DNA of 64,000 nucleotides from Herpetosiphon gulosus (GCF_039545135.1 NZ_BAABRU010000019.1:35655-99654); one strand, 5' to 3'; shown: positions 56,301 to 64,000, counted from the stretch's first letter. Notes: generated by a model from the sequence alone, not told the origin. A program made the numbers and translations.

Positions 56301-59071
56301 CCCCAACCAGCTATGCCAACGCCACAGTTGGTCAATTGGCCCAAGCCATCAGCGAATTGCAAAACAGCGCTAATACAGCCAGTGTTACCCCGGGCTACCC
56401 AGGCATTGCGCCGTGGGTCGAAAGTTTCGTGATCACGTTGGTTGAGCAACCAGTGCCAGCGCCCAAAATCAGCCGTTTGGCCAGCCAATGGCAATTGTTC
56501 CATGAGCCAGATTATGCTTTAGCGAATACGCTGAGCAGTGTATTTCAACAGCAAGCAGGCCAAGGCGTGGTAGTTTGCGTTGGCGAGACGGTTGATGGGG
56601 CAACGATTAAGCGTTTGCTTGAGGCTGCCCAATTTGCCTTGAGCCAACGCAACCCTCAGCATTTTGTGTTGGTGCAACATGGCGAGGGCTTGGCAGGTTT
56701 TGCCCGCACCTTGGCCTTGGAAAATCCGCAATTAGCGGTCGCAGCGGTGCATGTACCAATCGATGCGCCCAAAGTTTGTGATTGGATCGTGGCCGAAGCG
56801 CTGACCAGCACTGGCTATCTCGAAGCTCACTATGATCACAACGGGCGACGCACCAGCCCAATCCTAGAATTGATCACGCTTGGCGACAGTAGCGAATTAC
56901 CGCTCGGCCCCGATGATCTGATTTTGGCGACTGGCGGCGGCAAAGGCATCACCGCCGAAAGTGTCTATGCAATCGCCAAAGCCAGCGGAGCAAAATTGGC
57001 CTTATTGGGCCGTTCGCAACCAAGCCACGACCGTGAATTAGCTCAAAATTTGCAGCGCATGCAGGCCGCAGGCATCACGGTTGGCTATTGGGCGGTCGAT
57101 GTTGGCGATGCTGCCAGCGTGCAACAGGCAATTAATGCCATTCAAGATCAATTAGGCACAGTGACGATGGTGCTGCATGGCGCTGCCCGCAACGTACCCA
57201 GCCTGATTCGCAACCTTGATCGAGCCAGTTTTGAGGCAACTTTAGCCCCCAAAGTCCAAGGTTTGCACAACGTTTTAGCGGCGCTCGATCAGCAGCAATT
57301 GCGCGTTGTGGTTGGCTTTGGATCGATCATCGGGCGCATGGGCTTGGCGGGCGATGCTGATTATGCCGTGGCCAACGAACAAATGCGCCGAATCATCGAA
57401 CAAGGCCAACACGATTATCCCAATTGTCGCTGGCTTAGCATCGAATGGTCGATTTGGTCGGATGTGGGCATGGGAGTGCGGCTGGGCGGGGTCGATCAAT
57501 TGCTCCAAGCTGGCATCAGCCCAATTCCGCCCGATACGGGAATTAACTTGTTGCTACGTTTGCTGGCTAACCCAATCGCTAGCAGCCATGTGGTCGTCAC
57601 TGGACGCTATGGCGAATTACCAACCTTGCAAACGATTCAACCAGAGCTACCATTCCTGCGCTTTCTTGAGCGCCAATGTTTGTATTATCCGCAGATCGAA
57701 TTGATTGTTGAGGCTCAACTCTCGTCGAGCAACGACCCATATGTGGTTGATCATAGCTATCACGGCGAACAACTCTTTCCGACGGTGATTGGCCTCGAAG
57801 CCATGGCCCAAGTTGCCATGGCCTTAACTGGCTCGCAGCAGATTCCAACATTTGAGCAGGTTGCACTCCAACGGCCCATTGTTGTTCCCACCAACGAGCC
57901 ACTGACGATTCGGATTTGTAGCTTGCAAGTAGCCAAGGGCGTGGTCAAACTAGCGATTCGCAGCCAAGAAACCTTATTTCAAGTTGATCACTTTAGCGCG
58001 GTTGCTCGCTTCGATCAGCCCGCCAACTTCAGTGCTGCACCCAACCAAATTGACTGGCCAGTGCTCACGCTTGATCCTGTTGCTGATGTGTATGAGCCGT
58101 TGCTGTTCCATCAAGGCCGATTCCAACGCTTGCAAAACTATCGCTATTTGACGGCGCGGCACTGCATTGCCAATTTGGCGACACGCAACGAGCCATGGTT
58201 CGGGCGCTATCTGCCGCAGCGCAGCGTTTTAGGCGATGCGGGCATGCGCGATGCCTTGATTCATGCTTTGCAAGTGTGTGTGCCTTATGCCCAAGTCCTG
58301 CCAGTTGCAGTTGAACGGATTATCTGCCAAACCCCCAATCAGCCAAGCGATTGGACGATTTATGCCCAAGAACGCGCTTGGGATGGCAACATGTTCACCT
58401 ATGATGTGATCGCCATCGATCAACAAGGCCAAGTCGTGGAAGAATGGCAGGGTTTGCGCTTGCAACTCGTCGAGGGCAGCGGCTATAAAGGCGCATGGCC
58501 TGCTAGTTTGATTGGCGCATATCTGGAGCGACAAGTGCGCCAAGTGCTCCCACAAACCAGTTTAACTATTGCCGTCGAAACTGATCCAGCGCTCGAACGC
58601 CAACAACGCAGCGATTTGGCGCTACAACGAGCAATCGGCCAACTTCTGCCAATTCAACGGCGCAGCGATGGTAAGCCCGAAATAGCAGATTATGCGGTTT
58701 CGGCTAGCCATCATGGCCAATTGACCCTAGCAGTTGCCGCTCAAGAGCCGATTAGCTGTGACATTGAGCCAATTAGCCCACGCAGCATTGAGCAATGGCT
58801 TGATCTGCTTGGCGCTGAGCGCATGCAACTGGTCAAGGTCATTCAACAGCAAACTGGCTGGACGCTTGGCCAAACGGCAACCCAGATTTGGACAGCCTTG
58901 GAATGTTTGAGCAAAGTTGGCGCTGCCTTCGATAGCCCGTTGCGCTTTGAGCCGCAAGCCTCAAATAGTTGGTTGGTATTGCAGACTGGTCAGTATCGAA
59001 TTGTATCGCAGCCGCTAAATGTGCGTGATGCAGAGCTGCCAGTTGTGGTTAGTATGTTGGTAGGAGCCTAA
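53345..59071 (+). CDS. pksE: Enediyne-type iterative polyketide synthase (KS-AT-ACP-KR-DH-PPTase)
   Basis: At 1908 aa this is close to known enediyne PKSs (~1920). KS (1-460) has its active site at Cys212 (DGACSSS), His345 (EGHGTG) and His386 (IGHTKAA). AT (about 570-870) has LLFPGQGA and nucleophile Ser651 (GHSLGE). ACP (about 930-1010) has Ser965 in LGDLHLNSLTVGQ, the form typical of this family. KR (about 1185-1430) has GGGKGI and Tyr1340 (DYAVAN). DH (about 1450-1690) has His1470 (VDHSYHGEQLFPTV). The integrated 4'-phosphopantetheinyl transferase (about 1720-1908) has SASHHG and CDIEP (Asp1806, Glu1808), so it arms its own ACP. All key residues are present. It makes a linear polyene from malonyl units. 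Confidence 0.96.
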   Translation: MSHAIAIVGVACRYPDADSPKALWEMALAKRRAFRRMPNQRLNNLDYISSDPAAIDSTYVEYAAVLRDYEFDRVRFRVPGHSFRSADMAHWLALDVADQALRDAGFADGQGLPRESTGVYLGNTLTGEFSRANTLRLRWPFVRRVVAAGLAAEGWSSEQRGQFLQQLEQNYKAPFPIVDAETLAGGLSNTIAGRICNHFDLMGGGYSVDGACSSSLLAVTTACTALASGEVDVALAGGVDLSLDPFELVGFARAGALATDLMRIYDQRSAGFWPGEGCGFVTLMRAEDAYAEQRSIYAVIRGWGISSDGSGGITRPEVAGQVLMLKRAYRRTGFNIDQVGYFEGHGTGTAVGDATELQAIAKARLEVQNPNLPIAAVGSIKANIGHTKAAAGIAGFIKATMAVHNAILPPTTGCEQPHSALETLRVLDAPEAWPEHTPRRAGVSSMGFGGINAHIVLEQAEQAKPASNWQPFIGQNHSQDLELIVVAKADRQALLTELQQLRQRAEQLSYAELSDLANHYAQANPTGLARTAVIANNPRQLATKLDLLIAQLEAGVNQQLDFKQQIFIGIGKKQPTLGLLFPGQGAPQANPKSAVFQRFAELKPFLSQTQLSQAEQINTANAQPNIVRATLAGLDLLKQFKLQASAAVGHSLGELSALHWAGAYDQASLIELAQARGHAMANYGQANGGMASIGADPSTIKSLINGDQAVIAGYNGPQQTVIAGSREAMSTLVERAQQQGLAATNLAVSHAFHSPMMQPAIPVLQAHVANISAQPLQSTVYSTITGTKLSAQIELGSLLSQQLTDPVRFVEAIEGLSECDLLIEVGPGTILSRLASECIGVPAVSLEIESNSLAGLFKSLAAAFVLGSPLDLSYLAQTRFSRPFDLRHEPSFLTNPCETAPAQLDDHQPSLSLASSPSAQLVSPSSSNATEPLQIVRELVAARSELPLASINDSDHVLGDLHLNSLTVGQIVSEAARLLGLQPPLAPTSYANATVGQLAQAISELQNSANTASVTPGYPGIAPWVESFVITLVEQPVPAPKISRLASQWQLFHEPDYALANTLSSVFQQQAGQGVVVCVGETVDGATIKRLLEAAQFALSQRNPQHFVLVQHGEGLAGFARTLALENPQLAVAAVHVPIDAPKVCDWIVAEALTSTGYLEAHYDHNGRRTSPILELITLGDSSELPLGPDDLILATGGGKGITAESVYAIAKASGAKLALLGRSQPSHDRELAQNLQRMQAAGITVGYWAVDVGDAASVQQAINAIQDQLGTVTMVLHGAARNVPSLIRNLDRASFEATLAPKVQGLHNVLAALDQQQLRVVVGFGSIIGRMGLAGDADYAVANEQMRRIIEQGQHDYPNCRWLSIEWSIWSDVGMGVRLGGVDQLLQAGISPIPPDTGINLLLRLLANPIASSHVVVTGRYGELPTLQTIQPELPFLRFLERQCLYYPQIELIVEAQLSSSNDPYVVDHSYHGEQLFPTVIGLEAMAQVAMALTGSQQIPTFEQVALQRPIVVPTNEPLTIRICSLQVAKGVVKLAIRSQETLFQVDHFSAVARFDQPANFSAAPNQIDWPVLTLDPVADVYEPLLFHQGRFQRLQNYRYLTARHCIANLATRNEPWFGRYLPQRSVLGDAGMRDALIHALQVCVPYAQVLPVAVERIICQTPNQPSDWTIYAQERAWDGNMFTYDVIAIDQQGQVVEEWQGLRLQLVEGSGYKGAWPASLIGAYLERQVRQVLPQTSLTIAVETDPALERQQRSDLALQRAIGQLLPIQRRSDGKPEIADYAVSASHHGQLTLAVAAQEPISCDIEPISPRSIEQWLDLLGAERMQLVKVIQQQTGWTLGQTATQIWTALECLSKVGAAFDSPLRFEPQASNSWLVLQTGQYRIVSQPLNVRDAELPVVVSMLVGA

Positions 59072-59074
59072 ACC

Positions 59075-59500
59075 ATGCACGAGGCCTATGAATATCGGCA
59101 TATTGTTGGGTTTGAAGAAACCAACTTAGTTGGCAATGTTTATTATGCCAATTATGTGCTGTGGCAAGGGCGTTGCCGCGAAATGTTTCTGCGCGATCAT
59201 ACGCCAGAGTTGGTACAGGCTTTGGCTCATGATTTAGCCTTGGTTACCACCTCGGTTAGTTGCGAGTATCACTCTGAGCTATTTGCTTTTGATGATGTGG
59301 TGATCGAAATGCGGCTCAAGGAGCTGTTGCAAAATCGTGCCTTGATGAGCTTTCGTTATTTTCGCCAAAACGCTGATAGCCGCACGCTGGTAGCGCAAGG
59401 CGAACAGGGCATTGCCTGTATGCGACGGACAGGCGATGAACTCCAGCCTGAGCCATTTCCAGCAGCCTTACGTGCGGCGCTGCAACGCTATTATCAATAA
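59075..59500 (+). CDS. Enediyne thioesterase E10 (hotdog fold)
   Basis: This 141-aa gene starts 3 nt after the PKS stop. EETNLVGNVYYANYVLWQGRCREMF is the hallmark of the enediyne-type 4-hydroxybenzoyl-CoA thioesterase-like family, and DDVVIEMRLKELLQNRALMSFRYF completes the hotdog fold. The enzyme frees the polyene from the PKS. With PKS plus thioesterase the usual product is a conjugated polyene (1,3,5,7,9,11,13-pentadecaheptaene), known from other members. The length is normal. Confidence 0.95.
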   Translation: MHEAYEYRHIVGFEETNLVGNVYYANYVLWQGRCREMFLRDHTPELVQALAHDLALVTTSVSCEYHSELFAFDDVVIEMRLKELLQNRALMSFRYFRQNADSRTLVAQGEQGIACMRRTGDELQPEPFPAALRAALQRYYQ

Positions 59501-59515
59501 AAGGAGGAAGATCGC

Positions 59516-60103
59516 ATGCATCAACCAACAACCATGACCAACAACCGTGGAAATTTTCGTTTCAGCCGATTGATGGAATTGCTCAACGGACGCTGGCATA
59601 AACGCGCTAGCTACGCCTTTTTGGTGATTGTGGCCGCCCATTGGGCCGAACATCTCAGCCAAGCCTTTCAAGTCTATTCGCTGAATTGGAAGCTTTCCGA
59701 AGCTAATGGCGTGCTTGGTATGTTCTTTCCATGGCTGATTAGCTCGGAATGGCTGCATTACAGCTATGCGATTGTGATGCTGGTAGGCTTGATTATGTTG
59801 CGGCCAGCCTTCCAAGGACGCTCACGCATTTGGTGGAATATTGCCTTAGGATTGCAAGTTTGGCATCACTTTGAACATTTTCTGTTGCTATTGCAAGCCT
59901 TGCTGGGCACAACTTTCTTTGGCGCAGCCACTCGCACCAGCATTTTGCAACTGTTCTATGCCCGTATGGAGCTTCACCTATTCTACAATATTGTGGTGTT
60001 TTTACCGATGATGGTCGCCATGTTCTACCATGTGTTGCCACCAATTGGCGAAAAAACTACTCCAACCTGTAATTGCGCTTGGCATCAAAAGCCAGCGATT
60101 TAA
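59516..60103 (+). CDS. Membrane protein with intramembrane His/Glu motifs, last gene of the cassette
   Basis: This is 195 aa; AGGAGG lies 8 nt before ATG 59516 and the gene starts 15 nt after the thioesterase, so it belongs to the operon. Four or five spans contain repeated metal-type motifs: HWAEH (42-46), EWLH (78-81), HHFEH (117-121) and ELH (152-154). This spacing recalls membrane di-metal enzymes such as desaturases and hydroxylases, though it does not match their classic three-box pattern. I do not recognise the family. A membrane oxidase acting on the polyene is a reasonable hypothesis. It ends close to the repeat block at 60104. Confidence 0.72.
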   Translation: MHQPTTMTNNRGNFRFSRLMELLNGRWHKRASYAFLVIVAAHWAEHLSQAFQVYSLNWKLSEANGVLGMFFPWLISSEWLHYSYAIVMLVGLIMLRPAFQGRSRIWWNIALGLQVWHHFEHFLLLLQALLGTTFFGAATRTSILQLFYARMELHLFYNIVVFLPMMVAMFYHVLPPIGEKTTPTCNCAWHQKPAI

Positions 60104-60514
60104 TGCCCTTACCCCCAACCTCTCTCCCACTGAACGTGGGAGAGAGGGAGCACCATACATTATGGCAAAACCAACAAATGAAAGCCCCTCGCCCGCTGCG
60201 GCAGGGGAGGGGCTTCTTACAAGGTATCAAGGGTAGGTTTTTAGATCCCTCACCCCAACCCCTCTCCCACTGCGGCGGGCGAGGGGCTTTCCAATGGTCA
60301 TGATTCGGATGGTTCCCCCTCGCTCGCGTGCGGGAGAGGGGGCTAGGGGGTGAGGGCATAAACATCGATTCCAAATCCCACTCAATCCTTGTTAAAACCT
60401 ACCCTTGAAAGGAGGGGGCTAGGGGGTGAGGGCGTGAAAATCAACGGTGAATCCAACCCCATGATTGTTAAAACCTACCCTTGAAAGGTTGGAGTGAGGG
60501 AGCGACAGAACAGT
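60104..60514. repeat. Block of GC-rich palindromic repeats
   Basis: Several related units are present: inverted CTCTCCCAC/GTGGGAGAG (60120-60150), GCCCCTCGCC with GGGGAGGGGC (60183-60214), CCCCTCTCCC (60256-60266), GGGAGAGGGGGCTAGGGGGTGAGG (60330-60355) and twice AAAACCTACCCTTGAAAGG (60394-60412, 60472-60490). These can fold into hairpins and may mark transcript ends for both sides. Open frames here are by-products of the repeats. Confidence 0.75.
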
Positions 60515-61180
60515 TTATAATTCAGCTCGCCGTTGGCTCAACAAACCCAGTGCCAACGCAGTGATCAGCCCATACACCGCCCATTGTGCCCCCCGCCCAA
60601 AGTAGTATTCGAGGGCATAAATTCCGGCAACATGTCCAAATTTACACCCAAATAATCCATCGTCGTTGCTACAGGCAAATTTGGTAAATAGTATGTGGGC
60701 AATACCAAAGCCAATGCCGCTAGCTAGAATCAACACCCATGCGTTCCTAATTATTGGCTTAATCGCTTGATACAAGCCCCAGCCCAATAATAAACCACCA
60801 GCCCCAGCCAAAATTCCAGTTTGATAAAATGCATCATTGGTATGAACATAATGCTCCAGTAAAATACTTGCGATACCTAACCCAATTAAACGATATCGGC
60901 AGGGACGGAGGATAGGGAGAACAATAATCCATAGTGCTACTAGCACAATTGGAAGCACTATGAACATTATCCAGACATCGATAATCCAGTAGAGCCATTG
61001 CTCAAGTAATGGGTCATCAACAATCCCATTAATAAACATCCAGAAGTAATCAATTGGAAAAGGGAGAACAATTTCAGCCAACCAGCCACCAAGCCATGTC
61101 GCCAGAAACCAGCCCAACCAGCCATAGCGTAACAATAGCGCATTCACCGCCGCAACCCGATAGGTTGGTGTCGTCTGCAT
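60515..61180 (-). CDS. Polytopic membrane protein (paralogue A)
   Basis: This gives 221 aa from ATG 61180 (CAGGAG 8 nt before; TTG one codon earlier). Six or so hydrophobic segments are visible. It begins TYRVAAVNALLLRYGWLGWF and ends GRGAQWAVYGLITALALGLL. There is one Cys-rich outer loop (ACSNDDGLFGCKFGH). It is a paralogue of 61355-62020. No known family. The operon-like layout has repeats on both sides. Confidence 0.7.
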   Translation of the reverse strand: MQTTPTYRVAAVNALLLRYGWLGWFLATWLGGWLAEIVLPFPIDYFWMFINGIVDDPLLEQWLYWIIDVWIMFIVLPIVLVALWIIVLPILRPCRYRLIGLGIASILLEHYVHTNDAFYQTGILAGAGGLLLGWGLYQAIKPIIRNAWVLILASGIGFGIAHILFTKFACSNDDGLFGCKFGHVAGIYALEYYFGRGAQWAVYGLITALALGLLSQRRAEL

Positions 61181-61289
61181 CAATTATGCTCCTGCTCAAA
61201 AGAGTTCTGCTCATAGTATCGTTGCTATCACGAGGGCGATAGTGCAGATTTATCGCAGGTTGGTTGCACGATCCCAGCATACCTTGCAG

Positions 61290-61345
61290 AACCAACAAAT
61301 GAAAGCCCCTCGCCTGCCGCAGCGGGAGAGGGGTTGGGGTGAGGG
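61290..61345 (+). repeat. Copy of the GC-rich palindromic repeat
   Basis: CAACAAATGAAAGCCCCTCGCC and a following GGGAGAGGGG stretch match the block at 60165-60215. It lies between the two paralogous membrane genes. Confidence 0.7.
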
Positions 61346-61354
61346 ACTAACCGT

Positions 61355-62020
61355 TTATACTTCAGCTCGCCGTTGGCTCAACAAACCCAATGCCAACGCA
61401 GTGATCAGCCCATACACCGCCCATTGTGCCCCACGCCCAAGGTAGTATTCGAGAGCATAAATTCCGGCATAATGCCCAGTTTTACAACCGAACAAACCAT
61501 CATCGTTACTACATGCAAATTGAACAAAGAGGCTTTGAGCTATACCAAATGCAATACTGCTAGCAGGGATTAATAGCCACGCTTTTTCGATCATTTGTTT
61601 TGTTGCTTGATACAAACCCCATCCCAGTAAAAATCCTCCGACTGCTCCTAAAAGTCCTGTTTGATACAATGAATCGTATGCTTCCGCATACCTATCAATT
61701 GAAATACTTGCGATACCGAGACCAAGTAAATGATAACGATAGGGCTTGAGTATAGGGAGAACGATGACCCATAATGACATCATTACAAGCGGGAGCAACA
61801 AGAACATACTCCAAATATCAATGATCCAGTAGAACCATTGCTCGAGTAGTGGGTTATCAACAATACCATCAATAAATATCCAGACATAATCAATAGGAAA
61901 TGGGAGAACAATTTCAGCTAACCAACCACCAAGCCATGTCGCCAGAAACCAGCCTAACCAGCCATAGCGTAACAATGGCTCATTCACCGCTGCAACCCGA
62001 TAAGTTGTTTCGTTAATCAT
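61355..62020 (-). CDS. Polytopic membrane protein (paralogue B)
   Basis: This is 221 aa, ATG 62020, with the same architecture and the same Cys loop (ACSNDDGLFGCKTGH) as its neighbour at 60515. The DNA of the two genes is nearly identical at both ends (about 85-100 bp) but clearly diverged in the middle. The function is unknown; no enzyme motif is seen. The ribosome site is weak (GAACGAG). Confidence 0.7.
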   Translation of the reverse strand: MINETTYRVAAVNEPLLRYGWLGWFLATWLGGWLAEIVLPFPIDYVWIFIDGIVDNPLLEQWFYWIIDIWSMFLLLPLVMMSLWVIVLPILKPYRYHLLGLGIASISIDRYAEAYDSLYQTGLLGAVGGFLLGWGLYQATKQMIEKAWLLIPASSIAFGIAQSLFVQFACSNDDGLFGCKTGHYAGIYALEYYLGRGAQWAVYGLITALALGLLSQRRAEV

Positions 62021-62043
62021 TACTCGTTCTTTCTATTTAAACG

Positions 62044-62078
62044 AGCCGTAGCAGCAACCTAAGGTTGCTGCTACGGCT
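62044..62078 (-). terminator. Long hairpin after the clan CD-like protein gene
   Basis: A perfect 16-bp stem (62044-62059 with 62063-62078) with a 3-nt loop lies just after the stop at 62086. The tail on the minus strand is CGTTTAAAT, so it is a probable terminator with a modest T-run. Confidence 0.75.
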
Positions 62079-62085
62079 TACATTA

Positions 62086-63873
62086 TTAAAAATCAGCGAT
62101 CCGCACATTATCCAAATAGAAGGTTTGGGCGTTGCCGTTTTGTTGAATATTGTGGAAATTCACTCGAATCGATTGACCTTTAAATCCTGACTGATTTAAG
62201 GCTGTGCGAATATCAATTTTGCTGCTTCGGATATCGGTATACCAAAAATCACTAGCTCCTCGCGTACCACTGCCTGGATATTGGGCTAAGCGATAGGTCG
62301 CAAGGATCGCGCCATTTGAGGGCGATTGTAGCGATACCTCGATCCAGCCACTGCTTGGGAGATAGGTTGAATAGGCATAATCGAAGCGTAAAAACTTGGT
62401 GCTCGATAGCAAATCGACATATTGAAATAGCTCATTGGTCATGGGGATAGGATTACACGTGCCACATTCGGGTGGGTAAATCATTTTCCCAATATGGCCC
62501 GCATACAAACCATGATTTGGCTGTGCCCAGCTTGGCACCGCAAAGGCATTGGCCCAAACTCCCGTGCGATGGCTCCATCCCAACAGACTTCCTGCCTCAA
62601 AATTACCGTTGGTAAAGCCATGACTCGATAGCTTAAGATTTTCGCTCGAGCCAGCAGCAAGCCGCAGATATGTGTGTTGTGTGGTTGTGCCAACGACAGG
62701 TGTTAGGAGGTTGTAGACAATCTCTTTTTGATTGGCTGGTATGCTATTAAATGCTGTTCCCAAGTCAAAGCCTTGTTTGCCCATTATCTTATAGAGTGAG
62801 TTAGGTCCATCGGCTCCCCATGTCCAGCCGGGATCGTTGGGAATCAAGCCATCAAAGCCAACATAGCCTTTCACTCCTTTACCGATGAGGAGGCTGGATA
62901 AGTCGGTTTCCTCAGCTGAATTACAATGAATAAGAGACCAGAGGCTGTTGGGGAATGTTTTTCCCTTGTAGTAAGTTTGATAAAAACGAATGGTTGTATT
63001 TAAAAGTGTTTTACCATCTTTTATATCTACGCTTATGTTCTTTGCATCAATATCTGCACGATATTCACTTTGTGCCGCAGCTGTTGCTAGATGTCCAGTC
63101 GTAATGGTATATCTGTTAGCGACCCCGGTGTAGTATCCATGGCCGATGGTATGAATCACCCCATACTGATCTAATTGCTTATACAGTGGAATGCGTGCAT
63201 CGGCTTGCTGATAGACTTCAACGGTAAACCTGGCTGCCTGTAAATAAGCACGAACATTCGGAACGCTGGTATTAGCAACAGTATTACCACTTGGCAATGA
63301 GTTTAAGATAATCGCCCGATTGGAGTTGGTAAAAATCGGTGCAGTATTGGCGACCGGAAGCATGCGATCAGCAATCGGCTCTGGTTCAATGCTGCTGGCG
63401 AGGCTGGTGTTTGGACTTGGCCTATTGCTAGCGCCCAAGGTGGCATTCTCTGGATCTTCAACCCAAATGCTGTTGCTCAAGCCCGAATCGTAGTCAATCT
63501 CAATTCTTGGTTGATCGATCAGCCGTACTTGGGCAACCCCTGGCTGGTTTTCTAACCAATTGAGTAACTCAAATTGGGCTTCAACAATCGTTAGGCGGCT
63601 TTTAAGTTGCTCAAACTGTGCTCCCGCCGCATCCAACGTATCAAAGAACACATCCCATTCAGCATCAGGGCGTTTTGCGACGACCTCAATACCTAGGGTT
63701 GCGATCAGCAACGGTTGTCCAAAAACTTGTTGGGATTGAACCACAAGCGATTTTTGACCAGCAGTCGTCCATGTCGTTGTTCCACGGGCAATAAAAACTC
63801 CATCATTGGCCAATACATCGCCATTCAGCCCATCATCACGAAACTGAGCGATGGTACGAATGGGGTTGCTCAA
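62086..63873 (-). CDS. Clan CD-like peptidase-domain protein with a C-terminal jelly-roll domain; N-terminus possibly lost
   Basis: This is 595 aa. The only starts near the 5' end are TTG 63873 and internal codons; there is no ribosome site or signal peptide, and a stop lies just upstream. The first ~60 residues (IRTIAQFRDDGLNGDVLANDGVF) look like the middle of an extracellular domain. The central part (about 195-400) has IHTIGHGYYTG and, ~90 residues on, LIHCNSAEE with GVKGYVGFDG: the HG and HC pattern of caspase/gingipain-type peptidases. The last ~170 residues (GNFEAGSLLGWSH, FLRFDYAYST, YLDNVRI) resemble a carbohydrate-binding jelly roll. It is likely secreted when intact. Confidence 0.62.
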   Translation of the reverse strand: MSNPIRTIAQFRDDGLNGDVLANDGVFIARGTTTWTTAGQKSLVVQSQQVFGQPLLIATLGIEVVAKRPDAEWDVFFDTLDAAGAQFEQLKSRLTIVEAQFELLNWLENQPGVAQVRLIDQPRIEIDYDSGLSNSIWVEDPENATLGASNRPSPNTSLASSIEPEPIADRMLPVANTAPIFTNSNRAIILNSLPSGNTVANTSVPNVRAYLQAARFTVEVYQQADARIPLYKQLDQYGVIHTIGHGYYTGVANRYTITTGHLATAAAQSEYRADIDAKNISVDIKDGKTLLNTTIRFYQTYYKGKTFPNSLWSLIHCNSAEETDLSSLLIGKGVKGYVGFDGLIPNDPGWTWGADGPNSLYKIMGKQGFDLGTAFNSIPANQKEIVYNLLTPVVGTTTQHTYLRLAAGSSENLKLSSHGFTNGNFEAGSLLGWSHRTGVWANAFAVPSWAQPNHGLYAGHIGKMIYPPECGTCNPIPMTNELFQYVDLLSSTKFLRFDYAYSTYLPSSGWIEVSLQSPSNGAILATYRLAQYPGSGTRGASDFWYTDIRSSKIDIRTALNQSGFKGQSIRVNFHNIQQNGNAQTFYLDNVRIADF

Positions 63874-63934
63874 CGGAATGTGTCAAGCACGGTGAAACAG
63901 ATGACAACGGAGCAAACGGACGATTAAAGAAGGA

Positions 63935-64000
63935 TTATTCGCGCAATGCCACCGCGATCGACGGATCAGCTGGCCCGACTGGGCGGTTAATCCACACCGC
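63935..64000 (-). CDS. Possible C-terminal end of a gene running in from the right edge
   Basis: On the minus strand the frame is open from the window edge and reads AVWINRPVGPADPSIAVALRE, then TAA at 63937-63935. The amino-acid mix looks coding, but 21 residues are too few to be sure. It is in a different frame from the gene at 62086-63873 and could be the severed 5' part of the same gene or a separate one. Confidence 0.35.
   Translation of the reverse strand, partial: AVWINRPVGPADPSIAVALRE

Noticed and set aside
60057..60374. 105-aa minus-strand and 76-aa plus-strand frames
   Set aside because: They are produced by the GC-rich repeats and change with each repeat copy.

Overview
The window reads as chromosomal DNA of a filamentous gliding Chloroflexi bacterium close to Herpetosiphon. 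This is inferred from the moderate GC content, the many secreted Pro/Thr-rich, Calx-beta and PPC-like proteins, Hanks-type kinases with extracellular tails, short dispersed intergenic repeats and the gene mix. No database search was possible. I found no rRNA, tRNA or CRISPR array.

Left part (1-20.7 kb): surface proteins with PPC-like and Calx-beta domains; two adjacent Ser/Thr kinases; a non-coding stretch that folds as one closed multi-helix RNA of about 410 nt behind a plausible promoter; a multipass glycosyltransferase-like protein; and a 2.9-kb insert (subtilisin-like protease plus lipoprotein) flanked by queG and a leftover copy of the queG 3' end. The protease signal peptide is out of frame across nine AGTCC repeats, as expected of a phase-variable gene. 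Then follow queG with a CcrM-like DNA adenine methyltransferase, a zinc/manganese-type ABC uptake operon with an operator-like dyad, an ECF sigma factor with a 58-aa membrane peptide, two secreted or anchored proteins, and a flavin disulfide reductase.

Middle part (20.7-34 kb): a complete BMP-type nucleoside ABC transporter (lipoprotein, ATPase, two permeases) with an attenuator-like terminator after the first gene; a CHAT-protease/lipase gene pair with overlapping ends; a membrane GAF protein; and gpmI.

Right part (34-60.1 kb): a biosynthetic locus. The plus strand (49.5-60.1 kb) carries the core enediyne cassette in canonical order: DUF1702 (E3/UnbL), FG-GAP/ASPIC protein (E4/UnbV), RnfD-like membrane protein (E5/UnbU), a 1908-aa iterative PKS (KS-AT-ACP-KR-DH-PPTase) and the hotdog thioesterase (E10), followed by a membrane protein with intramembrane HxxEH/HHxEH motifs. 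The divergent minus-strand arm (48.6-35.1 kb) holds a second E4-E5 pair, two AraC-type regulators with N-terminal HTH domains, a cysteine-dioxygenase-like cupin, a beta-propeller, an SRPBCC protein (the fold of the enediyne self-sacrifice protein CalC), a HEAT-repeat protein of unknown function, an MFS exporter, a Clp AAA+ unfoldase and a membrane protein. This arm lies between two copies of a terminator-plus-20-bp sequence, one of them the real gpmI terminator, so it may be an inserted island of about 15 kb.

The end (60.1-64 kb) has palindromic repeats, two mosaic paralogous membrane proteins and a secreted-type protein with HG and HC motifs like clan CD peptidases.
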